Positions 48,835-56,773 of a DNA stretch of 64,000 nt are shown here, in pieces. Both the position numbers and the translations under genes were made by a program. Under the pieces are notes generated by a model. That model was not told the origin of the DNA, ran no database searches, and was given only the letters and a program-made list of their open reading frames with translations. The stretch's first letter is position 1, and every line of letters begins with the position of its first letter. Source of the stretch: an uncultured Sedimentitalea sp. (GTDB lineage: Bacteria; Pseudomonadota; Alphaproteobacteria; Rhodobacterales; Rhodobacteraceae); NCBI GenBank assembly GCA_947504115.1, contig CANNGH010000003.1, forward strand, positions 62,001 through 126,000. Direction: 5' to 3'.

Positions 48835-50874
48835 CTATTCGGGCGCGCGCAGAACGTCCTGAAACGCGGCGCCGAACCGTTCCGCGCGCCGCTCGCCCAG
48901 CAGGCGTTCCAGCCCGTTTGAATCGTCGGGCCGCATCTGCGCCACCTTGGCCAGTTGCGAGGCCGAGCAACTCAGCGGCTTCTCCGTGCCCTCCGCGCCG
49001 CGCGCCAGATCGGCCTGCACCGCCAGCAAGCGGTCGAAAACCGATCCCGCCGCGCGCCCGGCCAGCTTGCGCCGCACCGGATGGACGGCTTCGGCCGCGC
49101 CGGTGATGACCTCGAGGAACACGGCGCCGTAGCGTTCCAGCTTCTTCGCGCCCACCCCGTTGATCCGCGCCATCGCATCCAGATCGGCGGGGCGGGTCTC
49201 GGCCATCTCGATGAGCGTGCGGTCGGGAAAGATCACATAGGCCGGCACGCGGGCGGTTTCCGCCAGCGCGCGCCGCTTGGCCTTGAGCGCCGACAAAAGC
49301 GGCGCATCCTCGTCCGACACCAGCGCCTTGACCGCCGGCTGCCGGCGGGCCGTCGCGATCTTGTCGCGCCGCAGGGTGATGTCGCTTTCGCCGCGCAGGA
49401 TCGGACGGGCCGCCTCGGTCATGCGCAACGCGCCGTGGCGGTCGGGGTCGGGACGCACGAGATCATGGCCCATCATCTGCCGGAACACCGCTTGCCACTG
49501 GGTGCGGCTGAACTCGCCCCCGACGCCGTAGGTCGGCAGGCTGTCATGGCCGCGCGCCTTGATCTTGTCGGTCCGGTTGCCGGTCAGGATGTCGATCAGA
49601 TGTCCGGCTCCGAACCACTCATCGGTGCGCAGGATCGCCGACAATGCCTTGCGCACAGCGGTGGTGGCGTCAAACACCTCGGGCGGGCTGTCGCACAGGT
49701 CGCAATTGCCGCAGGGCGCCGACTCGTCGCCGAAATAGGCCAGCAGGTTGGCGCGCCGGCATTTCAGCGCCTCGGCCAGACCCAGAAGCGCGTTCAATCG
49801 CCCGTGATCGGCGGCGCGCCGTTCCGGCGGGGCAAGCCCCTCGTCGATCTGGGTGCGCCGCAGGCGGATATCCTCGGGGCCGAACAGGGTCAGGGTTTCC
49901 GCCGGCGCGCCATCGCGCCCGGCCCGTCCGATCTCCTGATAATAGGACTCGATGCTTTTCGGCAGATCGGCATGCGCAACCCAGCGGATATCCGGCTTGT
50001 CGATGCCCATGCCAAAGGCGACGGTCGCCACCACGATCAACCCGTCCTCGCGCGCGAAACGGGTTTCGACGCGGCGACGGTCCTCGGCCTCCATCCCGCC
50101 GTGATAGTGACAGGCGCTGTGCCGGTCCTCGCGCAGGGCCGCCGCCAGCGCCTCGGTCTTGGCGCGGGTGCCGCAATAGACGATGCCGGATTGTCCGCGC
50201 CGCGCCGCCGCGAATTCCAGGATCTGGCGGCGCGGGCCGTTCTTGACGGCAAAGGCCAGATGGATGTTTGGCCGGTCGAACCCGTGCAGAAACGTTCTCG
50301 GGGTCGTCCCGTCAAACAGCTTTTCCACGATCTCGGCGCGGGTTTCCCCATCCGCCGTCGCCGTAAACGCCGCCAGCGGCACATCCAGCGCGCGGCGCAA
50401 CTCTCCGATGCGCAGGTAATCGGGGCGGAAATCATGGCCCCACTGGCTGACGCAATGCGCCTCGTCCACGGCGATCAGGCTCACGTTGATGCGCCGCAAC
50501 ATGCCCACGGCAGACGCCGACGCCAGCCTTTCGGGCGCCATATAAAGCAGCTTCAGCCGCCCCGCCTCCAGCGCCTCCCAGACGGCATCGGTCTCCTCGG
50601 GCGTGTTGCCCGATGTCAGCGCCCCCGCCTCGACCCCGGCCTCCTGCAGCGCGCGCACCTGGTCGCGCATCAGGGCGATCAGCGGCGAGATCACCACCGT
50701 CACCCCCTCGCGCAGCAGAGCCGGAAGCTGAAAACACAGCGACTTGCCGCCGCCCGTGGGCATGATGGCCAGCACGTTCTCGCCGGCGCTCACCGCATCG
50801 ACGATTTCCTCCTGACCGGGACGAAAGGCGTCGAATCCAAAAACATCGCGCAACAGCGGTGCGGCTTTCGACAT
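48835..50874 (-). CDS. recQ: ATP-dependent DNA helicase RecQ
   Basis: 3'-5' helicase that unwinds branched and stalled DNA in RecF-type repair. In 679 residues: Walker A MPTGGGKS with RPGQEEIVDAV (motif 0), VDEAHCVSQWGHDFRP (motif II), IVYCGTRAKTE, then the zinc-binding region with four Cys (CRRANLLAYFG to CGNCDLC), a winged-helix RQC part and a C-terminal HRDC domain (about 530-600). Start at 50874 with GAGG nine bases upstream; upstream in-frame ATGs lack it. Confidence 0.96.
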   Translation of the reverse strand: MSKAAPLLRDVFGFDAFRPGQEEIVDAVSAGENVLAIMPTGGGKSLCFQLPALLREGVTVVISPLIALMRDQVRALQEAGVEAGALTSGNTPEETDAVWEALEAGRLKLLYMAPERLASASAVGMLRRINVSLIAVDEAHCVSQWGHDFRPDYLRIGELRRALDVPLAAFTATADGETRAEIVEKLFDGTTPRTFLHGFDRPNIHLAFAVKNGPRRQILEFAAARRGQSGIVYCGTRAKTEALAAALREDRHSACHYHGGMEAEDRRRVETRFAREDGLIVVATVAFGMGIDKPDIRWVAHADLPKSIESYYQEIGRAGRDGAPAETLTLFGPEDIRLRRTQIDEGLAPPERRAADHGRLNALLGLAEALKCRRANLLAYFGDESAPCGNCDLCDSPPEVFDATTAVRKALSAILRTDEWFGAGHLIDILTGNRTDKIKARGHDSLPTYGVGGEFSRTQWQAVFRQMMGHDLVRPDPDRHGALRMTEAARPILRGESDITLRRDKIATARRQPAVKALVSDEDAPLLSALKAKRRALAETARVPAYVIFPDRTLIEMAETRPADLDAMARINGVGAKKLERYGAVFLEVITGAAEAVHPVRRKLAGRAAGSVFDRLLAVQADLARGAEGTEKPLSCSASQLAKVAQMRPDDSNGLERLLGERRAERFGAAFQDVLRAPE

Positions 50875-50958
50875 GCCCGTTTGCCTCATCTGATCGGTAT
50901 CACTGCTCGTTCCGGCCAGTCTCCCATAACCGGACTCGGGGAACAAGTCGCGCCCCTG

Positions 50959-50990
50959 CTTCTTTCTGGTTTCAAATACCCAGATCCGCC
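50959..50990. repeat. CTTCTTTCTGG...AAATACCC repeat (copy 2)
   Basis: The core is the same as at 24005-24053 (CTTCTTCTGG followed within a few bases by AAATA(T)CCC) but the hairpin arms are largely lost. It lies 20 bases past the 3' end of yggT on its own strand's downstream side, between yggT and recQ. Confidence 0.45.
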
Positions 50991-51010
50991 GCCCGAAACA
51001 GGCGCGGCAG

Positions 51011-51298
51011 TCAGTAGAATGCGGCGGCGTTGTTCACCAGGATGATGCGCAGCGCGAACACCCCCAAGAGCACGACCAGCGGCGCCAGGTCCAGCCCCTG
51101 CATCGGCGGCAGGATGCGCCGTATCGGAGAATAGAGCGGCTCGAGAATACGGCTCAGCCCCTGCCAGATCTGCGCCACCAGCGGCTGGTGCAGGTTCAGC
51201 ACCTGGAAGTTGATTAGCCAACTCATGATCACATGGGCGATGATGAAGAACCAGACGACGTCCAGAACCAGCATCAGGATTTGAAACAGCGATTGCAT
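51011..51298 (-). CDS. YggT family membrane protein
   Basis: A 95-residue protein with two transmembrane helices (about 3-25 and 68-90) around the signature LNLHQPLVAQIWQGLSRILEP and YSPIRRILPP. YggT members are linked to osmotic or envelope homeostasis and, in some bacteria, to cell division gene neighbourhoods, with no fixed function. Start: ATG at 51298 with GGGGAGG five bases upstream. Probably monocistronic. Confidence 0.9.
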   Translation of the reverse strand: MQSLFQILMLVLDVVWFFIIAHVIMSWLINFQVLNLHQPLVAQIWQGLSRILEPLYSPIRRILPPMQGLDLAPLVVLLGVFALRIILVNNAAAFY

Positions 51299-51432
51299 CG
51301 GACCTCCCCGCTCGTTGCGCCCCTGACCTAAGCGGAGGACCGCAAAAGGGCAAGTGCGCCCGCCGATCAATTGCCGGTTGATTGCGCCGCCAAACGCCTG
51401 TCATATCCCCTTTCAAGGATCGAGGAACAGGC

Positions 51433-52794
51433 ATGGCCGTTATTTCACCGCGCAAACGCATCTGGGGGTGGTTCTTCTTCGATTTCGCCAGTCAGCCCTA
51501 CAACACGTTGCTGCTGACCTTCATCTTCGGCCCCTACGTCAAGGAGCTGCTGGGCAGCGGCACCCAGGCCCAAAGCGCATGGGGCTTCGGCATCGGGCTG
51601 GCCGGTGTCGTGATTGCCTTGCTGGCGCCGATCCTCGGCGCGCTCGCGGATACGGCCGGTAATCGGATGCGCTGGATCTGGGTCTTTTCGGCGCTCTACG
51701 TCATCGGCAGTTTCGGCCTTTGGCAGGCCCATCCCGACCATTTCAACCTGACCCTGACGCTGGTGTTCTTCGCCATAGGACTGATCGGCATGGAATTCGC
51801 GACGATCTTCACCAACGCGATGCTGCCCGATCTGGGCACACCCGAACAGATCGGGCGGATTTCCGGCGACGGCTGGGCGTTCGGCTATGTCGGCGGGCTG
51901 CTGGCGCTGGTGATCATGCTGGCGTTTTTTTCCGAGAACGCCGAAACCGGCAAGACTATGGTCGGCCTGTCGCCGCCGTTCGGACTGGACCCCGACACCC
52001 GCGAGGGCACGCGGTTCGTGGGGCCGCTCGTCGGCCTCTGGTATATCGTCTTCATGATCCCCTTCTTTCTTTACGTGCGCGATCCCAAACCCAGGGGCGC
52101 GCGGCGCGGCGCGGTGGCGCTGGCCTTGCGCGGGCTGGCGCAAACCATCCGCACCCTGCCGCAAAGCCCCAGCCTGTTCGCCTATCTGGGATCGTCGATG
52201 TTCTATCGCGACGCGCTGAACGGGATGTATGTGTTCGGTGGAATCTACGCCGCCGGCGTGCTGGACTGGAGCGTGATCGACACCGGGCTGTTCGGCATCC
52301 TGGCGATCGTCACCAGCGCGATCTTCGCATGGCTGGGCGGGCGTGCCGACAGCGCCTTCGGGCCGAAGCCGGTGATCGCGGTCTGTATCATCGTCCTGAC
52401 GCTGGTGGCTTTCGCGATCATATTCATCTCGCGCCAATCGGTGTTCGCAATACCGGTCGCGCCGGACTCCTCGCTGCCCGACATGCTGTTCTACGGCGTC
52501 GGCGCAGTGATCGGCGCCGCCGGCGGCGCGTTGCAATCGGCCAGCCGCACGATGATGGTGCGCCAGGCCGACCCCGCCCGCATGACCGAGGCATTCGGCC
52601 TCTATGCGCTTGCGGGCAAGGCGACCTCGTTCATCGCGCCGCTTTCCATCGGGGCGGTGACCTGGGCCACCGACAGCCAGCAACTGGGCGTGACGCCGCT
52701 GATCCTGCTGTTCCTGATCGGTCTGTTTCTGCTAGCATGGGTAAAACCGAACGGAGAACATATATGGGACGCCTATTCGCAGCCTGTTTCCTGA
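51433..52794 (+). CDS. UMF1-type MFS transporter
   Basis: A 453-residue protein with about 12 hydrophobic segments (for instance LAGVVIALLAPILGALADTAG and TLVFFAIGLIGMEFATIF) and the family opening KRIWGWFFFDFASQPYNTL, which marks the Atg22/UMF1 group. Yeast Atg22 exports amino acids from the vacuole; the substrate of bacterial members is unknown. Start: ATG at 51433, GAGGAACAGGC upstream. Its 3' end overlaps mepA by 31 bases. Confidence 0.88.
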   Translation: MAVISPRKRIWGWFFFDFASQPYNTLLLTFIFGPYVKELLGSGTQAQSAWGFGIGLAGVVIALLAPILGALADTAGNRMRWIWVFSALYVIGSFGLWQAHPDHFNLTLTLVFFAIGLIGMEFATIFTNAMLPDLGTPEQIGRISGDGWAFGYVGGLLALVIMLAFFSENAETGKTMVGLSPPFGLDPDTREGTRFVGPLVGLWYIVFMIPFFLYVRDPKPRGARRGAVALALRGLAQTIRTLPQSPSLFAYLGSSMFYRDALNGMYVFGGIYAAGVLDWSVIDTGLFGILAIVTSAIFAWLGGRADSAFGPKPVIAVCIIVLTLVAFAIIFISRQSVFAIPVAPDSSLPDMLFYGVGAVIGAAGGALQSASRTMMVRQADPARMTEAFGLYALAGKATSFIAPLSIGAVTWATDSQQLGVTPLILLFLIGLFLLAWVKPNGEHIWDAYSQPVS

Positions 52795-53624
52795 TCGTCG
52801 CGCTGGCCGCGCAGGGACAGGCCCAACCCCTGGCCAAACAGCTTTTCGGCGGCCAGCGCAGCGGCTCGCCGCATCAGCCGGCACCGTTCGGCGGCTATTC
52901 GCGCGGCTGCGTGGCGGGCGCCGTGCAATTGCCGGAAACCGGGCCGACATGGCAGGCGATGCGCCTGTCGCGCAACCGCAACTGGGGGCATCCCGAACTT
53001 GTCAACTTCGTCGCCGGTCTCAGCGCCTTTGCCGCGAAACAACCGGGATGGAAGGGGCTGTATATCGGCGACATGAGCCAGCCGCGCGGTGGACCGATGA
53101 CATCCGGGCACCGCAGCCACCAGATCGGGCTGGATGCCGATATCTGGATGCTGCCGGCCACGCGGCTGGACCTGTCGCAACAGCAGCGTGAAAACGTGTC
53201 CTCGATCTCGATGCGCCGGGCCAATGGCGCCTACGTCAACAACAGCTGGAGCCGCGCCCATCACGAAATCCTGCGCGCCGCTGCCAGCGACAAGCGGGTG
53301 GCGCGGATTTTCGTGTTTCCTGGCGCCAAGGTGCAGATGTGCGCCGACGCGCGCGGCAACCGCGACTGGCTGCGCAAGATCCGCCCGTGGTGGGGGCATC
53401 ACTATCATTTCCATGTCCGTCTGGCCTGTCCGCGCGGGGCGCGCGGCTGCACCGATCAGGATCCGCCGCCGCCCGGCGATGGCTGCGCCGAAGCCCAGCA
53501 ATGGGTCAACAACATCCTGAACCCGCCGCCGCCCGATCCCAACGCGCCCAAGCCCAAGCCGCGCCGGGAATACACCCTCTCGGATCTGCCCCAGCAATGC
53601 GCCACGGTCCTGCAGCAAAACTGA
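52764..53624 (+). CDS. mepA: Penicillin-insensitive murein DD-endopeptidase MepA
   Basis: Cuts D-Ala-mDAP crosslinks in peptidoglycan. The 286-residue protein has a signal peptide (FAACFLIVALAAQGQA), the zinc site MTSGHRSHQIGLDADIWM with His and Asp ligands, and HHYHFHVRLACP with the last ligand, as in E. coli MepA. A proline-rich tail (NPPPPDPNAPKPKP) is added. The ATG lies inside the MFS gene; AACGGAGAA precedes it. The next gene starts inside the mepA 3' end (28-base overlap). Confidence 0.95.
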   Translation: MGRLFAACFLIVALAAQGQAQPLAKQLFGGQRSGSPHQPAPFGGYSRGCVAGAVQLPETGPTWQAMRLSRNRNWGHPELVNFVAGLSAFAAKQPGWKGLYIGDMSQPRGGPMTSGHRSHQIGLDADIWMLPATRLDLSQQQRENVSSISMRRANGAYVNNSWSRAHHEILRAAASDKRVARIFVFPGAKVQMCADARGNRDWLRKIRPWWGHHYHFHVRLACPRGARGCTDQDPPPPGDGCAEAQQWVNNILNPPPPDPNAPKPKPRREYTLSDLPQQCATVLQQN

Positions 53625-54484
53625 TTCTTGCGCTGATCGTCACCTGCCTGCCTGCCGCCGCCGATCATCCGCGCGCGCAGCATCTGGGAAGCGTGCGCTG
53701 GCAGATCGACAGCCCCTGGTTCGGCGGGTTCTCCGGTATCGACATGTCGCGCGACGGCACGCACATGACCGTCGTCAGCGATACCGCGATCCTGCTGCGC
53801 GCCCGCCTCGAACGGCGGGACGGAGCGATCACCGCGATCGTTGCGGACAAGCCGGTGCATCTGAAATCGGCAGTCGGCAAAAAGCTGCGCGGCAAGTTCG
53901 CCGATTCCGAAGGTCTGGCCATTGCGCGGGACGGCACGATCCACGTGTCCTTCGAAGGCGTCGCACGGGTGGCGCGTTATGACAGGCCGGACAGCCGCGC
54001 AGAGGTTCTGCCCCGCCCCGCCGCCTTTCGCCAGCTTCCGCATAACGGCGCGCTGGAGGCGCTGGCCATCGACGCCGCCGGCCACCTTTACACCCTGCCC
54101 GAAAGCGGGCGCGACCGCGATGGCGCGATCCCGGTGTTCCGCTGGAACGGGCGCGCCTGGTCGGTTCCATTCACCCTGCCGCCGCGCGGTCGCTTCCTGC
54201 CGGTGGGCGCCGATTTCGGACCGGACGGGCGGCTTTACGTGCTGGAGCGCGCGTTCAACCCGCCGTTCGGCTTTCGCGCCCGCCTGCGCCGCTGGACCAT
54301 CACCCCGCGCGGTCCGACGAACGAGGAAACCCTGCTGCAAACCGCGACCGGCACCCACGACAACCTCGAAGGCGTGGCGATCTGGCGGGACGACGCAGGC
54401 CGTTTGCGCGCCACGATGGTGTCGGACGACAATTTCTTCGCCCTGCAACGCACCGAGCTGGTGGAATACGCACTGCCCGACTGA
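53597..54484 (+). CDS. Esterase-like activity of phytase family protein (exported)
   Basis: A 295-residue beta-propeller-like protein with a signal peptide (AAKLILALIVTCLPAAA). SPWFGGFSGIDMSRDGTHM, DSEGLAIARDGTIHVSFEG, NGALEALAIDAAGHLYTLPE and THDNLEGVAIWRDDAGRL are four repeat-like blades of the family in its usual order. Some members hydrolyse esters or phytate; substrate unknown. It starts 28 bases before the mepA stop, so it probably depends on that gene for expression. Confidence 0.82.
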   Translation: MRHGPAAKLILALIVTCLPAAADHPRAQHLGSVRWQIDSPWFGGFSGIDMSRDGTHMTVVSDTAILLRARLERRDGAITAIVADKPVHLKSAVGKKLRGKFADSEGLAIARDGTIHVSFEGVARVARYDRPDSRAEVLPRPAAFRQLPHNGALEALAIDAAGHLYTLPESGRDRDGAIPVFRWNGRAWSVPFTLPPRGRFLPVGADFGPDGRLYVLERAFNPPFGFRARLRRWTITPRGPTNEETLLQTATGTHDNLEGVAIWRDDAGRLRATMVSDDNFFALQRTELVEYALPD

Positions 54485-54570
54485 CCTTGCGCCCCGCCGT
54501 GCATCGCGGTATCTGCGCCCTGCCCCGACGGGGCCAAGTGTCCGCCACCTTGTCAAAACGGAACAGATCC

Positions 54571-55200
54571 ATGTCACGCGCACATCTTCCCGGCATCATC
54601 GCCATGGCCGCTATCGTCGTGGCCTCGAACATCCTCGTGCAATTCCTGTTCGGCCAATGGCTGACCTGGGGCGCGTTCACCTATCCCCTCGCCTTTCTGG
54701 TCACCGACCTGATGAACCGCGTCTATGGCGCCGGTCCAGCCCGCCGCGTGGTGTTCATCGGCTTCCTTGTCGGGGTGGTCTGTTCGCTGATCGGCACGCA
54801 GATCATGGGCGAATTCGGCCCGCTGGTCACGTTGCGCGTGGCCATCGCCTCGGGCACGGCGTTCCTGTGTGCGCAGATGCTGGACGTCGCGATCTTCTCG
54901 GCGCTGCGCCGCCGGGTGTGGTGGCAGGCGCCGCTGGCCTCGACCCTGATCGGATCGGTCGTGGATACGACTCTGTTCTTTTCCATCGCCTTTTCCGCCT
55001 CGCTGTCCTGGCTGAACCCGTCCGCCGACATCGCCTGGGCGAATGCGGCGCTGCCCGTGCTGGGGCTGGGGCCGGTCGCGCCGCTCTGGGTCTCGCTGGC
55101 GCTGGCGGACTGGCTGGTGAAACTGGCGCTGGCGTTGCTGGCCCTGATCCCGTTTCGGGTGATCGCGACACGACTGGAAGTCCGTTTGCGCCACCCGTGA
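54571..55200 (+). CDS. Queuosine precursor transporter (YhhQ/QPTR family)
   Basis: A 209-residue membrane protein with about six hydrophobic segments. WGAFTYPLAFLVTDLMNRVYG near the start and GTAFLCAQMLDVAIFSALRR with the Asp and Gln conserved in the family identify it; characterised relatives import preQ0/preQ1 or queuine for queuosine in tRNA. No preQ1-type riboswitch could be recognised in the short (86-base) leader. Start: ATG at 54571 (MSRAHLP). Confidence 0.9.
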   Translation: MSRAHLPGIIAMAAIVVASNILVQFLFGQWLTWGAFTYPLAFLVTDLMNRVYGAGPARRVVFIGFLVGVVCSLIGTQIMGEFGPLVTLRVAIASGTAFLCAQMLDVAIFSALRRRVWWQAPLASTLIGSVVDTTLFFSIAFSASLSWLNPSADIAWANAALPVLGLGPVAPLWVSLALADWLVKLALALLALIPFRVIATRLEVRLRHP

Positions 55201-55261
55201 AAATTTCGTTTGGTGTTTCGCGCAACCCATGTCACCATCGCCTCAGGTTTCAACAACGGAA

Positions 55262-55277
55262 AAGGAGGTGATCCAGT
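55262..55277 (+). promoter_or_regulatory. Extended Shine-Dalgarno: 16-base perfect complement of the 16S rRNA 3' end
   Basis: AAAGGAGGTGATCCAG is an exact complement to the conserved tail of 16S rRNA, well beyond the usual 4-7 bases. It leads into a GTG (55277-55279) that opens an 18-codon frame. The GGAGGTG part (55265-55271) is exactly complementary to CACCTCC at 55389-55395, so the ribosome site could be masked by downstream RNA. Confidence 0.75.
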
Positions 55278-55333
55278 GTCGAGAAAGGTATTGGAGCGAG
55301 GTGTCGGAACAGGTTGGAGGACCGCCCGCTAGG
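55277..55333 (+). CDS. Possible 18-residue leader peptide upstream of arfB
   Basis: A GTG start directly behind the extended ribosome site, then 17 sense codons to TAG, product VSRKVLERGVGTGWRTAR, basic and without a signal or membrane segment. Too short to judge by sequence; the perfect initiation region is the only support. Whether the peptide or the act of translation matters is unknown. Confidence 0.45.
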
Positions 55334-55410
55334 GCAGCCCCTGGCGCGAAGCCGCCAACCCGAACTGGTGAAAGGTCAGACCGGCCCCACCTCCGAGCAA
55401 CTTTCGTCTG

Positions 55411-55439
55411 GGCCGTCCGTGAAATCGGGCGGCCCTTTC
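55411..55439 (+). terminator. Terminator-like hairpin between the leader frame and arfB
   Basis: GGGCCGTCCG and CGGGCGGCCC pair over 10 bp (one G-U) with a TGAAAT loop, followed by TTT. It ends 33 bases before the arfB ATG and could stop transcripts of the leader, giving an RNA of up to about 200 bases. Confidence 0.55.
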
Positions 55440-55471
55440 GATATCCGCGCACCCGCGCTATATCCCGGCTT

Positions 55472-55891
55472 ATGCTGCGCATTTCAGACACCATAGCGAT
55501 CCAGGACTGGGAACTGACCGAAAGCTTCGTGCGCGCCTCCGGCCCCGGCGGTCAGAACGTGAACAAGGTTGCCACCGCGGTCGAACTGCGCTTCGAGGCC
55601 GCCCGGTCGCCGTCGCTGCCGCAGCCGGTGAAAACCCGGCTGAAACGTCTGGCGGGTCGGCGCTGGACCAGCGAAGGCGCCCTGATCATCCAGTGCGACG
55701 AAACCCGCAGCCAGGCGCGCAACCGCGACATCGCGCGCGACCGGCTGGCCGACCTGATCCGCAAGGCACTGGTCGCTCCCAAACGCCGCATCCCGACCCG
55801 CCCCACGAAAGGGTCGGAACGGCGGCGGCTGAAGGCCAAGAAGGTGCGCGGCGAAATCAAGGCGCTGCGCGGTCCTGTCGGCGATGAATAG
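55472..55891 (+). CDS. arfB: Alternative ribosome-rescue factor ArfB (peptidyl-tRNA hydrolase)
   Basis: A 139-residue release-factor-like protein that frees ribosomes stalled without a stop codon. GGQ motif at residues 26-28 (ASGPGGQNVNKV), the catalytic domain to about 100, then a basic C-terminal tail (RKALVAPKRRIPTRPTKG to RRRLKAKKVRGEIKALRG) that occupies the empty mRNA channel. Backup to SmpB/tmRNA. No stop-codon recognition domain, as expected. The region before the ATG has no clear ribosome site; the leader may regulate it. Confidence 0.95.
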   Translation: MLRISDTIAIQDWELTESFVRASGPGGQNVNKVATAVELRFEAARSPSLPQPVKTRLKRLAGRRWTSEGALIIQCDETRSQARNRDIARDRLADLIRKALVAPKRRIPTRPTKGSERRRLKAKKVRGEIKALRGPVGDE

Positions 55892-55954
55892 GCAGATTGT
55901 GCCGCCGCCCGCCCGGCGTTAGGTTGCGCGCGACCAACAAACTGCGAGCATTAC

Positions 55955-56701
55955 ATGAAACTGCAAGGAAAAACCGCAATCGTGACCGGCGGCGCCTCGG
56001 GCTTCGGCGCCGGGATCGTGCGCAGGTTTCTCGACGACGGCGCGCGCGTGATGATCGCGGACATCAACGGCGAAGCGGCACACGGCATGGCCGCCGAAAC
56101 GGGCGGCAACGCCATCGCGCACAAGGTGGACGTGTCGGATACGGCATCCGTCCGGGATATGGCCGACGCGGCGCTCGCGTCTTTCGGCCATCTCGACATC
56201 CTGGTAAACAATGCCGGCGTATCGCACATGCCCGCGCCGCTGGACGAGATCGGCGAAGACGACTTCGACCGGGTCTATCGCATCAACATGAAATCGGTCT
56301 ACCTGACGGCCCGCGCGCTGGTGCCGCACATGAAACAGCGCGGCAGCGGCGCCATCCTCAACGTCGCCTCGACCGCCGGCGTGTCGCCGCGGCCCAATCT
56401 GAACTGGTACAACGCCTCGAAGGGCTGGATGATCACCGCCACCCGCACCATGGCCATCGAACTCGCCCCCGCGGGCATCCGCGTCAACGCTATCAATCCG
56501 GTGGCCGGAGACACGCCGCTGCTGAAAACCTTCATGGGCGAGGACACGCCGGAGATGCGCGCGAAATTCCTCTCGTCCATCCCTTTGGGGCGCTTTTCGA
56601 CCCCCGAGGACATGGGTAACGCCGCCGCGTTCCTGTGCTCGGACGAGGCCGGCATGATCACCGGAATCGCCATGGAGGTGGATGGCGGCCGCTGTATCTG
56701 A
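55955..56701 (+). CDS. Short-chain dehydrogenase/reductase
   Basis: A 248-residue classical SDR. Cofactor-binding TGGASGFG near the N-terminus, NNAG, ASTAG, YNASKGW (catalytic Tyr and Lys with the upstream Ser), and VDGGRCI at the end. The acidic residue after strand beta-2 (ADIN) points to NAD(H) over NADP(H). Substrate not predictable. An ATG at 55955 without a good ribosome site. Next gene follows after 72 bases containing a repeat. Confidence 0.9.
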   Translation: MKLQGKTAIVTGGASGFGAGIVRRFLDDGARVMIADINGEAAHGMAAETGGNAIAHKVDVSDTASVRDMADAALASFGHLDILVNNAGVSHMPAPLDEIGEDDFDRVYRINMKSVYLTARALVPHMKQRGSGAILNVASTAGVSPRPNLNWYNASKGWMITATRTMAIELAPAGIRVNAINPVAGDTPLLKTFMGEDTPEMRAKFLSSIPLGRFSTPEDMGNAAAFLCSDEAGMITGIAMEVDGGRCI

Positions 56702-56708
56702 CCCGCAG

Positions 56709-56739
56709 CTTCTTCTGGCGACAAATATCCCCGCCGGAG
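56709..56739. repeat. CTTCTTCTGG...AAATATCCC repeat (copy 3)
   Basis: CTTCTTCTGGCGACAAATAT then CCCCGCCGG: same core as 24005-24053, without the long hairpin. It follows the SDR stop by seven bases and precedes the P1 hydrolase gene. Confidence 0.5.
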
Positions 56740-56773
56740 GCTCCCCAACCCAAAAGCAGGCGCGAGGTTTGCC

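Noticed and set aside
54485-54570. A preQ1 riboswitch before the queuosine precursor transporter
   Set aside because: The 86-base spacer lacks the conserved C-rich/A-rich pseudoknot pattern I would need to claim one.
55258-55280. The minus strand here reads like the 3' end of 16S rRNA
   Set aside because: Only 16 bases match and the sequence before them is arfB, not rRNA. On the plus strand the same bases make sense as a ribosome site.
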